The position numbers and the translations under genes are program-made. This document shows, piece after piece, positions 8,677 through 17,306 of a DNA stretch of 64,000 bases; the stretch's first letter is position 1, and each line of letters opens with the position of its first letter. The DNA lies in the NCBI RefSeq assembly GCF_050379415.1, contig NZ_JBNRLS010000004.1:517403-581402 (forward strand). The letters are read 5' to 3'. This DNA comes from Marinobacter sp050379415 (GTDB lineage Bacteria; Pseudomonadota; Gammaproteobacteria; Pseudomonadales; Oleiphilaceae). Below the pieces are notes generated by a model, which worked only from the letters and a program-made list of their open reading frames with translations, was not told the DNA's origin and did no database searches.

Positions 8677-10071
8677 TCAGCCATGGATACGTTCGAGTTC
8701 CGCCACCAGTTTGCCGTGGATCCCGCCAAAACCGCCATTGCTCATGATGACAATGTGGCAGGGGCTCGGAAGGTCGTCCAGTACCCGACCGATCAGTGCC
8801 TCAACCGAGGACTCAATCCGATGCAGGTCATTATCCTCGTTCTCGGTCTGCCAGGCACCGACCAGCTCCTGCAGCCAGTCCATGTCATTCAGGTTCGCCC
8901 ACAGGACCCGGTCCGCCAGCTCCGCACTGGCCAGCAGGTTGTCACTGTGCACGCCCTGTTTCATGGTGTTGGAGCGGGGCTCGATGAGCGCCAGGATCGG
9001 CTCCTCCCCCACCCGGTTACGCAAACCCTCGAGGGTTGTAGCAATGGCGGTAGGATGATGAGCAAAATCGTCATAGACCCTCACGCCACCGACATCCGCC
9101 AGCAGCTCCATCCGACGCTTGACCCCCGAGAAACGGCACAATGCGGCAACGGCATGATCCGGGGTGACACCCACGTGTCGGGCAGCGGCAATGGCGGCCA
9201 GGGCATTACGCACATTGTGCATGCCAGTCTGGTCCCATTTCAGGGTAGCCACCGGCTGTTCGTGGTGAATCACCATGAACCGGCTGCCGTCCTCCGACAA
9301 CAGCTCGGCGCGCCAGTCCGCCGTGCGGGTAACCTCGCTGCCAATAGCGGTATCCTGAACCGGGCTCCAGCAGCCCATGGCCAGGGCGTTGTCCAGATGC
9401 GGATCCACCGCCGGACGAACGATCAGTCCCTTCGAGGGCACGGTGCGCACCAGGTGATGAAACTGGCGCTCGATGGCTTCGACGTTGTCGAAGATATCGG
9501 CGTGGTCGAATTCCAGGTTGTTCAGGATCAGGGTGTGTGGCCGGTAATGAATAAACTTCGAGCGTTTGTCGAAAAAAGCGCTGTCGTATTCATCAGCCTC
9601 GATCACGAAAAAATCACTGTTTCCCAGCCGGGCTGAGACCGGAAAATCCAGGGGCACACCGCCCACCAGGTAACCGGGTTCGAAGCCGGCCTGCTCGAGG
9701 ATCCACAGCAGCATCGACGTGGTGGTGGTCTTGCCGTGGGTACCGGCGACCGCCATGACCCAGCGGTGACGCAGCACTTCCCGGGCCAGCCACTCGGGGC
9801 CGGACATGTAATCGATGTTGAGGTTCAGTACCGCCTCGACCTCGGGGTTCCCCCGGGACATGGCATTGCCGATCAGCACCAGGTCCGGCCTCGGGTCGAG
9901 GTGGTTAGCACTGTAACCCTCCATCAGGCCGATGCCCTGACTTTCCAGTTGGGTACTCATGGGCGGGTAAACACCCTGATCCGAGCCGGTGACCGTATGG
10001 CCAAGCTCGCGCGCCAGCACCGCAAGGCTGCCCATGAAGGTGCCACAGATTCCGAGAATGTGAATATGCAT
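8677..10071 (-). CDS. mpl: UDP-N-acetylmuramate:L-alanyl-gamma-D-glutamyl-meso-diaminopimelate ligase
   Basis: Mpl, 464 residues, is a Mur-ligase family enzyme that joins recycled murein tripeptide to UDP-MurNAc in the cytoplasm. The N-terminal Rossmann segment is MHIHILGICGTFMGSLA, the ATP-binding P-loop is AGTHGKTTTTSMLLW, and the central domain contains VIEADEYDSAFFD. I start at the ATG at 10071; the only upstream option is a TTG at 10104 that adds residues not seen in the family. A GAGAGG lies about 11 bases before the ATG, longer than ideal. It is divergent from the phosphofructokinase gene. Confidence 0.94.
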   Translation of the reverse strand: MHIHILGICGTFMGSLAVLARELGHTVTGSDQGVYPPMSTQLESQGIGLMEGYSANHLDPRPDLVLIGNAMSRGNPEVEAVLNLNIDYMSGPEWLAREVLRHRWVMAVAGTHGKTTTTSMLLWILEQAGFEPGYLVGGVPLDFPVSARLGNSDFFVIEADEYDSAFFDKRSKFIHYRPHTLILNNLEFDHADIFDNVEAIERQFHHLVRTVPSKGLIVRPAVDPHLDNALAMGCWSPVQDTAIGSEVTRTADWRAELLSEDGSRFMVIHHEQPVATLKWDQTGMHNVRNALAAIAAARHVGVTPDHAVAALCRFSGVKRRMELLADVGGVRVYDDFAHHPTAIATTLEGLRNRVGEEPILALIEPRSNTMKQGVHSDNLLASAELADRVLWANLNDMDWLQELVGAWQTENEDNDLHRIESSVEALIGRVLDDLPSPCHIVIMSNGGFGGIHGKLVAELERIHG

Positions 10072-10226
10072 TCGGCGTTCGACCTCTCCGTTGAAACCTG
10101 CCAAGCCTCCCCTATACGCTGCAAGGCGTCAAGGCCGGCGCTATCCGCAATCCTGCTCATGAAAATCCCCGGCGTTTGGCGTATCATCTGCGCCATTGTC
10201 GAACCAGCAGGAGGCTTCAGCCCGAG

Positions 10227-11489
10227 ATGGCTATCAAGAACGCTTTTTACGCCCAATCCGGCGGTGTCACCGCCGTCATTAATGCCAGCGCCTGTGGCGT
10301 CATCCAGACCGCCCGCAAGCATCCGGACAAGATCGGCAAGGTGTTTGCCGGCCGCAACGGCATTATCGGGGCGCTGAGGGAAGAACTGATTGATACCAGC
10401 CTCGAGAGCGACGAGGCAATCCAGGCGCTGATCCACACCCCTGGCGGGGCCTTCGGCTCCTGTCGCCACAAGCTCAAGAATATCTCCGAAAACCGGGCTG
10501 AGTACGAGCGCCTGATCGAAGTATTCCGCGCCCACGACATCGGCTACTTCTTCTATAACGGTGGCGGTGATTCCCAGGATACCGCCTACAAGGTCTCCCA
10601 GATCGCCGACAAGATGGGCTACCCCATCACGTGCATCGGCGTGCCCAAGACCGTCGATAATGACCTGCCCTTCACCGACTGCTGCCCCGGCTTTGGCTCG
10701 GTTGCCAAGTACATTGCCACCTCAACTCTGGAAGCGAGCCTGGATATCAAGTCCATGTGCGAAAGCTCCACCAAGGTGTTCATCCTGGAAGTGATGGGGC
10801 GCCATGCCGGCTGGATTGCTGCGTCCGGTGGCCTCGCCGGCCAGGGTGAAGGTGAGCCGCCGCACATCATCCTGTTTCCGGAGATCCCGTTCGATCGTGA
10901 AGCCTTCCTGGCCCGGGTGGATCAGTGCGTGAAGGATTACGGTTATTGCGTCGTGGTTGCTTCCGAAGGTGCCCAGTACGAGGACGGTCGTTTCCTGGCC
11001 GACGCCGGCGCCAAGGATGCCTTCGGCCACACCCAGCTCGGGGGTGTCGCTCCGGCTCTCGCCAATATGGTCAAGCAGGCCCTGGGCCACAAATACCACT
11101 GGGCCGTTGCTGACTATCTACAGCGCAGCGCCCGTCACATCGCTTCTGCCACAGACGTGGAACAAGCCTATGAGGTTGGCAAGGCCGCGGTGGAAATGGC
11201 GATTGCCGGAAAGCAGGCGCTGATGCCGACCATTGTCCGCGAGCAGACCAAGCCCTATCAGTGGAAGATCGGGGAAGCCAACCTCAGCGAGGTGGCGAAC
11301 CAGGAAAAGAAAATGCCGATCCACTACATCACCGATGACGGTTTCGGCATTACCCAGGACTGTCGTGACTACCTGGAGCCCCTGATTTATGGTGAGAGCT
11401 TCCCACCGTTTGAAAATGGCCTGCCGAAAGTGGCGAAGCTGAAGAATCAGCTGGTAGAGAAGAAACTCAAGACCGAGTTCAAGATCTGA
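10227..11489 (+). CDS. 6-phosphofructokinase, pyrophosphate-dependent type by sequence
   Basis: This 420-residue PfkA-superfamily enzyme phosphorylates fructose 6-phosphate. The phosphate-donor site reads NGGGDSQDTAYK and the catalytic loop GVPKTVDNDLPF. An Asp in place of the second Gly of GGDGS, and a Lys in PKT, are the residues that mark PPi-using enzymes, whereas ATP users have Gly at both places. MGRHAGWIA is the sugar-phosphate site. The ATG at 10227 has AGGAGG 12 bases upstream, rather far; an upstream in-frame start would add unrelated residues. A PPi enzyme would be reversible and serve glycolysis or gluconeogenesis. A strong terminator follows. Confidence 0.92.
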   Translation: MAIKNAFYAQSGGVTAVINASACGVIQTARKHPDKIGKVFAGRNGIIGALREELIDTSLESDEAIQALIHTPGGAFGSCRHKLKNISENRAEYERLIEVFRAHDIGYFFYNGGGDSQDTAYKVSQIADKMGYPITCIGVPKTVDNDLPFTDCCPGFGSVAKYIATSTLEASLDIKSMCESSTKVFILEVMGRHAGWIAASGGLAGQGEGEPPHIILFPEIPFDREAFLARVDQCVKDYGYCVVVASEGAQYEDGRFLADAGAKDAFGHTQLGGVAPALANMVKQALGHKYHWAVADYLQRSARHIASATDVEQAYEVGKAAVEMAIAGKQALMPTIVREQTKPYQWKIGEANLSEVANQEKKMPIHYITDDGFGITQDCRDYLEPLIYGESFPPFENGLPKVAKLKNQLVEKKLKTEFKI

Positions 11490-11506
11490 TCCGCCGCCAG
11501 AAACAC

Positions 11507-11541
11507 AAAACCGCCCGGCTCGACCCCGGGCGGTTTTTTTT
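11507..11541 (+). terminator. Rho-independent terminator after the phosphofructokinase gene
   Basis: The stem CCGCCCGG/CCGGGCGG encloses a short CTCGACC-type loop and is flanked by AAAA on the left and eight T on the right. With A on one side and T on the other it could act in both directions, also serving the convergent glutaredoxin gene. Confidence 0.92.
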
Positions 11542-11558
11542 GCACCTGAAACACTGCC

Positions 11559-11813
11559 CTAGCGGGCTGATGCTGCCTCGTGTTCACGGACGTAGGCGTA
11601 AAACTCGTCAAAACCACCGATATGCTGCTGGCCGACAAAAATCTGTGGCACAGTGTGTACCGGCTTGCCAATCTTGTCCGCGATGTCAGCCTTGGAGACA
11701 CCCTTCTCGATCATATCGATCCAGGTGTACGGCAGCTGCATGGATTCACACAGGCCTTTTGCCCGAACGCAAAAACCACAACTCGAACGGCCATAAATCG
11801 TGACCTGCTCCAT
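11559..11813 (-). CDS. grxC: Glutaredoxin (GrxC-like)
   Basis: The 84-residue protein has a thioredoxin fold with the dithiol active site CGFC at residues 12-15, the cis-proline TVPQIFV at about 54-60 and the glutathione-binding GGFDE at 67-70. It would reduce disulfides or glutathione mixed disulfides using GSH. The ATG at 11813 has GGAGG four bases upstream, and the length equals E. coli GrxC (83). The active site is CGFC where E. coli GrxC has CPYC; such variants occur but may change reactivity. Confidence 0.9.
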   Translation of the reverse strand: MEQVTIYGRSSCGFCVRAKGLCESMQLPYTWIDMIEKGVSKADIADKIGKPVHTVPQIFVGQQHIGGFDEFYAYVREHEAASAR

Positions 11814-11980
11814 AAAACCTCCTGCAAGGGTATAAAACCGGGATGACAACAAACCTGCCGACAGGATACTGGCAAGGCAAGAGAGAATAAAAATTGATGG
11901 TTTGCATGGCAACCATAGTACGTAACCATACCGACAGGACCGACATCCGGCATTGAATTCGGTCAAGACGGGGAAATGAT

Positions 11981-12424
11981 TTGGTCTATCTGACGCTTTT
12001 TCTGACGGCGTTTGCCGCAGCGACACTGCTACCGGCTTACTCCGAGGTACTGCTGGGCACCCTCGTGACCCAGGGCTATTCCTGGTGGTGGCTGTGGTTC
12101 TGGGCCACCGCGGGCAACACCCTGGGTTCTGTGGTAAACGGCATCATCGGGCGCCAGGTGGACCGTTTCAAACACAAACACTGGTTTCCGGTCAGTGAAC
12201 TGCAGCTGCACAAGGCCCGGAACCGCTTCAACCGTTATGGCCAGTGGTCCCTGTTGCTGGGATGGCTGCCACTGGGCGGTGACGCGCTCACCCTGGTGGG
12301 CGGCATCATGCGGGTACCCTGGCTGAACTTCGTGATACTTGTGGCCATAGGCAAGGGCGCACGCTATGCCTTCGTGCTCTGGCTGGTGGCCGAGGCATCC
12401 GGCGTATCTTCGCCTTCACCGTAA
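11981..12424 (+). CDS. YqaA/DedA-type small inner-membrane protein
   Basis: The 147-residue hydrophobic protein has about four membrane segments. Features of the YqaA branch of the SNARE-associated/DedA superfamily are the early LLPAYSEVLLG, the GNTLGSVVNGIIGR glycine motif, and a late LGWLPLGGDALTLVGGIMRVPW re-entrant loop. The only start consistent with the frame is TTG at 11981 with GGGG upstream; a nearby ATG at 11976 is out of frame and soon stops. Its last 61 bases overlap, convergently, the end of the ABC1-kinase gene. Function is unknown; membrane transport or homeostasis is typical of the superfamily. Confidence 0.8.
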   Translation: MVYLTLFLTAFAAATLLPAYSEVLLGTLVTQGYSWWWLWFWATAGNTLGSVVNGIIGRQVDRFKHKHWFPVSELQLHKARNRFNRYGQWSLLLGWLPLGGDALTLVGGIMRVPWLNFVILVAIGKGARYAFVLWLVAEASGVSSPSP

Positions 12425-13809
12425 AGGTATTTGCGCAGCAGGGGTTCGCCATTGAACTCGGAGTGCAGCACGGCAATGAATGTGTAGACACCGATCAACT
12501 TCCGGTTCAGGAACACAAACTCCTTGGGAGGCACCCGAAAGTACCGGCTGATGGCAGAACGCGCCGCTTGCCGGGCAACCCGGGACGGCAGGTCACTCTG
12601 CTTCCACCGATACTGGCCGTGACTGTTGACTGCGTACTCCGGCCATTCGAACTGGTCTTTCGCCAGGGGCTCGAGTACCGACATACAGACCTTGCCGAAT
12701 TTCTCCAGCACTTCCCTGGGCCAGTCCAGACTCATGAAACGAAGCTTGATACCACCATCAATCACCGCTTCGAGGTCCTGTTCGTAGGAAGCCCGTATCA
12801 TCTGGATGACCGGAGCGAGGAACTCATCGGAATACGACTGCACCGCGCCAAAGTCCAGCAGGACGATCCGGTCATAGCCCGGATCGTCACCTTCTTCACC
12901 GGCAATACGGATGCGATAGTTGCCGAAGTTGGGATCGGTCTGGATCTCCCCCCAGACGAACAACTCGCGGAAAAACAACTCCAGCGCCGCCTCGCCAAGG
13001 GCGCTGCGCCGCTCAAGCGACAGCTTGCGAACCTCCTGGGAACCCACCGAGTGGCCATGCTCGTAGGTGGAGGCGATCACATGGGCCGTAGAGTATTCCT
13101 GCAACACCCTGGGCACGATGAACCGGGGGTCGGACGCCAGCATGGTCCGGAACTTCTCCGTGGTGCGGGCCTCGAGGCGATAGTCCACCTCCCGGTGCAT
13201 CATCTCCCTCACTTCCTCGAGCCAGTCATTGAATTCCGGCCCGAAGCTGACCAGGCGCGCCACTTTCAGCAGCTGCGCCACTGCATTCAGATCGCTGTCG
13301 ACAGCATCCGCAACGCCCGGATACTGGACTTTCAGCACCAGCTCCAGACCGTCACTGCGCCGGACAGCGCGGTGTACCTGACCCAGCGAGGCGGCACCGA
13401 TAGGTTCGGGATCCACGTCCAGTTCCGCCAGCCGGTTACTACCCAGCTCTTCTTTGAGCACCCGCTCGATCGCCGGCCACTCCAGGGAGGTGGTCTGGTC
13501 TTCGAGGGTGTGCAGGGCCTCGGTGACCTCTTCCGGCAGGAAATGCTCGCCATACAGCGCCATCACCTGCCCGATTTTCACCACACTGCCTTTCAGGCGC
13601 CCCAGTTCATCCACCAGGAACCGGGCCTGGTTGGACAGCATGGCCCGGTGCCGCTCGTCCCGCTTGTCCTTGCTGCTGAACCAGTTGGTGGCCATATGGG
13701 AAGCCATACGGGTACCTGCCGTCAGTCCGGCCCGGGTCAGGCTCAGCCTGCGCTCAAAGCTGCCGGTCTTGATGCGGGAAACTTTTGCTCCTGGACGCTT
13801 GGATGACAT
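12364..13809 (-). CDS. ABC1/UbiB-family atypical protein kinase
   Basis: This 481-residue protein belongs to the UbiB/ADCK family. The KxGQ motif (VVKIGQVMALYGEHFLP, near residue 78) and the Ala-rich nucleotide loop (IGAASLGQVHRA) replace the usual kinase P-loop, and LLDFGAVQSY carries the metal-binding DFG. Family members support ubiquinone synthesis or lipid homeostasis through ATPase activity. It is shorter than E. coli UbiB (546) and lacks the C-terminal transmembrane pair, so it may be a paralogue and not UbiB itself. The ATG at 13809 was chosen over a TTG six bases upstream. It overlaps the convergent YqaA-like gene by 61 bases. Confidence 0.87.
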   Translation of the reverse strand: MSSKRPGAKVSRIKTGSFERRLSLTRAGLTAGTRMASHMATNWFSSKDKRDERHRAMLSNQARFLVDELGRLKGSVVKIGQVMALYGEHFLPEEVTEALHTLEDQTTSLEWPAIERVLKEELGSNRLAELDVDPEPIGAASLGQVHRAVRRSDGLELVLKVQYPGVADAVDSDLNAVAQLLKVARLVSFGPEFNDWLEEVREMMHREVDYRLEARTTEKFRTMLASDPRFIVPRVLQEYSTAHVIASTYEHGHSVGSQEVRKLSLERRSALGEAALELFFRELFVWGEIQTDPNFGNYRIRIAGEEGDDPGYDRIVLLDFGAVQSYSDEFLAPVIQMIRASYEQDLEAVIDGGIKLRFMSLDWPREVLEKFGKVCMSVLEPLAKDQFEWPEYAVNSHGQYRWKQSDLPSRVARQAARSAISRYFRVPPKEFVFLNRKLIGVYTFIAVLHSEFNGEPLLRKYLYGEGEDTPDASATSQSTKA

Positions 13810-14058
13810 GGACAACCTGCGGGTGTCGGGAAATTTGAGCCGTCTGCCAGCTGTTCATTCCATTATACGGATACAGTGAATACCTATCCTCACCGATGCG
13901 ACTCCGTTTTTTCGGCCTGCCGGCCAATGCCGGATCACGGATTCCGGTTTAAACGTGCCTGTTATGCCTGTTTACGTTTTACTACAGTGCTGACCGTGAA
14001 TCCGGTCTAGTATGTCAGGCAGTATCAGGCTCGGTAAAACACAAGAACAAGACTAAAG

Positions 14059-15141
14059 ATGAAGCAAACGGCTGCCAAAACCCCGGATACCGAACTGTCC
14101 CAGTTTCGCGTGAAAGGCGAAATTCCGGTTCCGGTTCTGATTAACTGGCTCACCTCTGCGGCAGTACCCATCCTGCTGTTTTTCGCTGGCAGGGCCGCGA
14201 GCACCGCAGACAATCCTTTCACCGCAGCTCTGCTGGTAACCTTTGCAGCATTGCTTGCACTGAACTCCCTGGTCTATCTCGGAATCCGGCACCAGACCCT
14301 CCACCGTCGCGGCTTCATCGGCCTGATCACCGCGCTGTTTACCTTTCTGGTTATCCAGGCGGTCGAGGATGGCTCGGCCATTATCTGGCTGTTTGCCTAC
14401 CCGCCTGTCATCTTCTACATCAGCCAGGCCCGGGTGGGCGTCATCGCCTGTGCCGGCGGCCTGGCTGCGCTCGTGTTCCTGTTCAGTCCCGCCGGTGATC
14501 TTGTTTTCGAGCCGCCCTACAGCACCAGCTTCCGGATCTCGATGATCATTGTGCTCGGCTTCGAGATGGTGACCTGTTACATCCTTGACCAGAGCCGGCG
14601 ACGCAGCAAGCTGCGCCTGCTGAGACTGGCCTCGGAGTTCGAATTCGCCGCCAAGCACGATGCCCTCACCGGCCTGGCGAACCGGCGGGAGGCACTTGAG
14701 CAACTGGATACCGAGTACCAGCGCTACCTGCGTAGCCGGCGGGCATTCTCGGTCATGCTGATGGATATCGATCTTTTCAAGGGCATCAACGACCAGTATG
14801 GTCACCATGCCGGAGACGAGTTGATCAGAATGGTTGCCCGCACCCTGCGGGAACAATGCAGGAAAGTCGATACCGTAGCCCGCTGGGGTGGCGAAGAATA
14901 CCTGGTCCTGTTGCCAGAGACCGGACCGGACGAAGCCCTGAAGACCGCCCAACGTATCCGTGCCACCGTCGAGGCGAACTCGGTCGAAGTGGACCGGAAA
15001 CCGCTAGGGGCCACCGTCAGCATCGGTACCGCCACCATCATCGGATCGGAATCCATCGACCGCCTGCTGCAGAGAGCCGACGAGGCGCTCTACGCCGCCA
15101 AAAGCGCCGGCCGTAATCAGGCGTGTGCCGCAGGCAGCTGA
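14059..15141 (+). CDS. Membrane diguanylate cyclase (intact GGDEF domain)
   Basis: The 360-residue protein has about five or six membrane segments (residues 28-178), a short linker and a C-terminal GGDEF domain (about 195-358). DALTGLANRREALEQL, MDIDLFKGINDQYGHHAGDEL and the active-site GGEEY at 277-281 are intact, and RKVD at 268-271 is a canonical RxxD inhibitory site five residues before it. It should therefore make c-di-GMP from two GTP and be product-inhibited. The membrane part has no recognised ligand domain. It runs convergently into lipB, six bases away, where many relatives have lipA. Confidence 0.92.
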   Translation: MKQTAAKTPDTELSQFRVKGEIPVPVLINWLTSAAVPILLFFAGRAASTADNPFTAALLVTFAALLALNSLVYLGIRHQTLHRRGFIGLITALFTFLVIQAVEDGSAIIWLFAYPPVIFYISQARVGVIACAGGLAALVFLFSPAGDLVFEPPYSTSFRISMIIVLGFEMVTCYILDQSRRRSKLRLLRLASEFEFAAKHDALTGLANRREALEQLDTEYQRYLRSRRAFSVMLMDIDLFKGINDQYGHHAGDELIRMVARTLREQCRKVDTVARWGGEEYLVLLPETGPDEALKTAQRIRATVEANSVEVDRKPLGATVSIGTATIIGSESIDRLLQRADEALYAAKSAGRNQACAAGS

Positions 15142-15147
15142 TGGCGA

Positions 15148-15786
15148 TCACCAGCCCTTACGCTTTTGCACCTGCTGGTAACCGAGGCCGGAAATCAGGT
15201 CATCGATCAGACGCTGCTCGATATCAGCCACCGTGGCGCCCGGCACATAATCCCGGACCTGGCACATGGGCATCCCGGCATAGCCGCAGGGATTGATTCG
15301 GCTGAAGGGTTCCATGTCCATATCCACGTTCAGTGCAAGGCCATGGAACGAACAGCCCCGACGCACCCTGAGGCCGAGGGAAGCAATCTTGGCCTCTCCC
15401 ACGTAGACACCGGGCGCGTCCGGGCGCGGTGCCGCCTCAACATCCAGATCTGCCAGCGTACGGACGATACCCTGCTCGATCTGATCCACCAGGCCCCGGA
15501 CTCCGAGCTTCTTGCGCGGAAGGTCAATCATCAGATAGATCACCAGCTGGCCGGGCCCGTGGTACGTTACCTGGCCACCACGATCCACCTGAATGACCGG
15601 GATATCGCCAGGCAACAGCAGGTGTTCAGGTTTGCCCGCCTGCCCCTGGGTGAACACCCTGGGGTGCTCCAGGCACCAGAGCTCGTCCACGGTGGTCTGA
15701 TCGCGGTCCGCCGTGAAATTTTTCATGGCCTCCCAGGTTTCCAGGTAAGGCTGCTCCCCGAGGGAACGGACAATGAGTTCAGCCAT
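15148..15786 (-). CDS. lipB: Octanoyl-[acyl-carrier-protein]-protein N-octanoyltransferase LipB
   Basis: LipB, 212 residues, transfers octanoyl from ACP to lipoyl domains of 2-oxoacid dehydrogenases and GcvH. Conserved blocks are QGQAGKPEHLL, GPGQLVIYLMIDL, the catalytic Lys in GEAKIASLGLRVRRG, SFHGLALNV, and the catalytic Cys in NPCGYAGMPMCQV. It starts MAELIVRSLG, five bases after the ybeD stop, as the last gene of the elongation block. lipA, normally next, is absent. Confidence 0.95.
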   Translation of the reverse strand: MAELIVRSLGEQPYLETWEAMKNFTADRDQTTVDELWCLEHPRVFTQGQAGKPEHLLLPGDIPVIQVDRGGQVTYHGPGQLVIYLMIDLPRKKLGVRGLVDQIEQGIVRTLADLDVEAAPRPDAPGVYVGEAKIASLGLRVRRGCSFHGLALNVDMDMEPFSRINPCGYAGMPMCQVRDYVPGATVADIEQRLIDDLISGLGYQQVQKRKGW

Positions 15787-15791
15787 GACCG

Positions 15792-16061
15792 TCAGAGCAC
15801 CATGTGAACCCGGCCGCTGGCCTTCAGATCTTCGAACAGCGCCTTGAGCTGGTCCTCACCCGTCGCCACGATTTTCAGCTGGACCGAGGAAAAGCGGCCC
15901 TTGCTGCTCTCGGTAACGGAAATATCCGCCTCGGTGATCCCGGGCGCATGGCACTCCACCACTTCCACGACAAAATCGGTGAAATCAGGTGCGGCATTAC
16001 CGATGACCTTGATCACGTAATCGCAGGGGAATTCGATTTTTGGTGCTTTCGGCTCACTCAT
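15792..16061 (-). CDS. YbeD/DUF493 family protein
   Basis: The 89-residue protein matches the small DUF493 (YbeD) family: IEFPCDYVIKVIGNA at the start, HAPG in the middle and SSKGRFSSVQLKIVATG, with an ACT/ferredoxin-like fold expected. The family almost always sits between the PBP5-type gene and lipB, as here, and is thought to be a regulatory domain for lipoate metabolism, but its biochemical role is not settled. Confidence 0.92.
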   Translation of the reverse strand: MSEPKAPKIEFPCDYVIKVIGNAAPDFTDFVVEVVECHAPGITEADISVTESSKGRFSSVQLKIVATGEDQLKALFEDLKASGRVHMVL

Positions 16062-16092
16062 GCCGCATTACTCCCGGGTACTGACATCACCC

Positions 16093-17271
16093 TTACTGAA
16101 ACAACTGGACGAAAAAGAGCTTGATCGCGTCCCAAAGGCGCTTGAACAAACCGCCTTCCGGAACCTCGGTCAGCGCGAGTACCGGCTCATCCACCAGCAC
16201 TGTGCCGTTCAGGCTCACCTTGACCCGACCAAGCTCATCCCCGACATTGATGGGTGCTTTGATCACAGAATCAAGGTCTACGGTGGATTCCAGCTGGTTT
16301 CGGGAGCCCCGGGGAATGGTGACGAAGACATCTTCAGTCAGCCCGACCGATACCTGATCTGCCTGGCCACCCCAGATACGGGCTTCCATCAGCTCCTGGC
16401 CAGAGCGGAACAAACGCTCGCTCTCATAGTATCGGAAGCCATAATTGAGCATTTTCTGTACTTCCTGGGCTCTGGCCTGGGCACTACTGGTACCCATCAC
16501 CACCGCGATAAAGCGGGTTTCGTCCCGCTTGGCAGAGGCAACGAGGCAATAGCCGGCCTCTTCCGTATGACCCGTCTTCAGGCCATCCACACTGTCATCC
16601 CGCCACAACAGGCTGTTCCGATTCGGCTGCCGGATGTTGTTGTAGGTAAAGTGCTTCTCGGCATACAGGGGATAGTTTTCCGGGTAATCGTTGATGATCG
16701 CCCTTGCCAGCAACGCCAGGTCATAGGCGGTGGAGTAATGATCCTCGGCCGGCAGCCCGGTGGCATTGGCAAAATGGGTGTCTTTCATACCCAGCAACTG
16801 GGCTTGCTGGTTCATGATGTCCACGAACGCACCTTCGCTGCCGGCAATAAACTCTGCCAGGGCCACCGAGGCATCATTACCGGACTGGATAATGACACCC
16901 TTGAGCAAGTCTTCCACAGACACCTCGGTACCTTCCTGCACAAAGGTCCGGGAGCCTTCTGTTTTCCACGCCTTGACACTGATCGGAACCATGTCGCTCA
17001 TGGAGATGCGGCCCTCATCCAGTTCCCTTTCCACGATGTAAGCCGTCATCATCTTGGTCAGACTCGCCGGGGGCAGGCGCTCGTGACTGTTTTCATCCAT
17101 GATGATGCTGCCGCTCTTCGGGTCCATCAGCACGTAGGAGCTGCCCGCAATCTGCGGCGGAGAGGGGATGAGCACTGTCTGGGCCATCGCCTTGCCCGCA
17201 AGGGCCAAGGCAAGGACAAGTACAACAGAGAGAGAACGTAAAGCGGTTGTTAAGGCCATGGGTCCATTCAT
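16093..17271 (-). CDS. D-alanyl-D-alanine carboxypeptidase, PBP5/6 type
   Basis: The 392-residue periplasmic serine carboxypeptidase removes the terminal D-Ala of murein pentapeptides. A signal peptide ends at about AMAQ (residue 31). The three penicillin-binding motifs are SLTK at 70-73, SGN in IIQSGNDASVAL, and KTG in VDGLKTGHTEEAG. A C-terminal beta domain and an amphipathic tail (LWDAIKLFFVQLF) that should hold it to the inner membrane follow. The start may be the ATG at 17271 or at 17259; neither has a strong Shine-Dalgarno sequence. It lies between rlpA and ybeD, as in pseudomonads (there dacC or dacA). Confidence 0.94.
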   Translation of the reverse strand: MNGPMALTTALRSLSVVLVLALALAGKAMAQTVLIPSPPQIAGSSYVLMDPKSGSIIMDENSHERLPPASLTKMMTAYIVERELDEGRISMSDMVPISVKAWKTEGSRTFVQEGTEVSVEDLLKGVIIQSGNDASVALAEFIAGSEGAFVDIMNQQAQLLGMKDTHFANATGLPAEDHYSTAYDLALLARAIINDYPENYPLYAEKHFTYNNIRQPNRNSLLWRDDSVDGLKTGHTEEAGYCLVASAKRDETRFIAVVMGTSSAQARAQEVQKMLNYGFRYYESERLFRSGQELMEARIWGGQADQVSVGLTEDVFVTIPRGSRNQLESTVDLDSVIKAPINVGDELGRVKVSLNGTVLVDEPVLALTEVPEGGLFKRLWDAIKLFFVQLFQ

Positions 17272-17306
17272 TCGTCAGGTGTGTTTCTGGTTTTAATGAT
17301 AAAGAA

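Noticed and set aside
7885..9636. 583-codon plus-strand open frame
   Set aside because: It is antisense to ubiX and mpl, and has no plausible start context.
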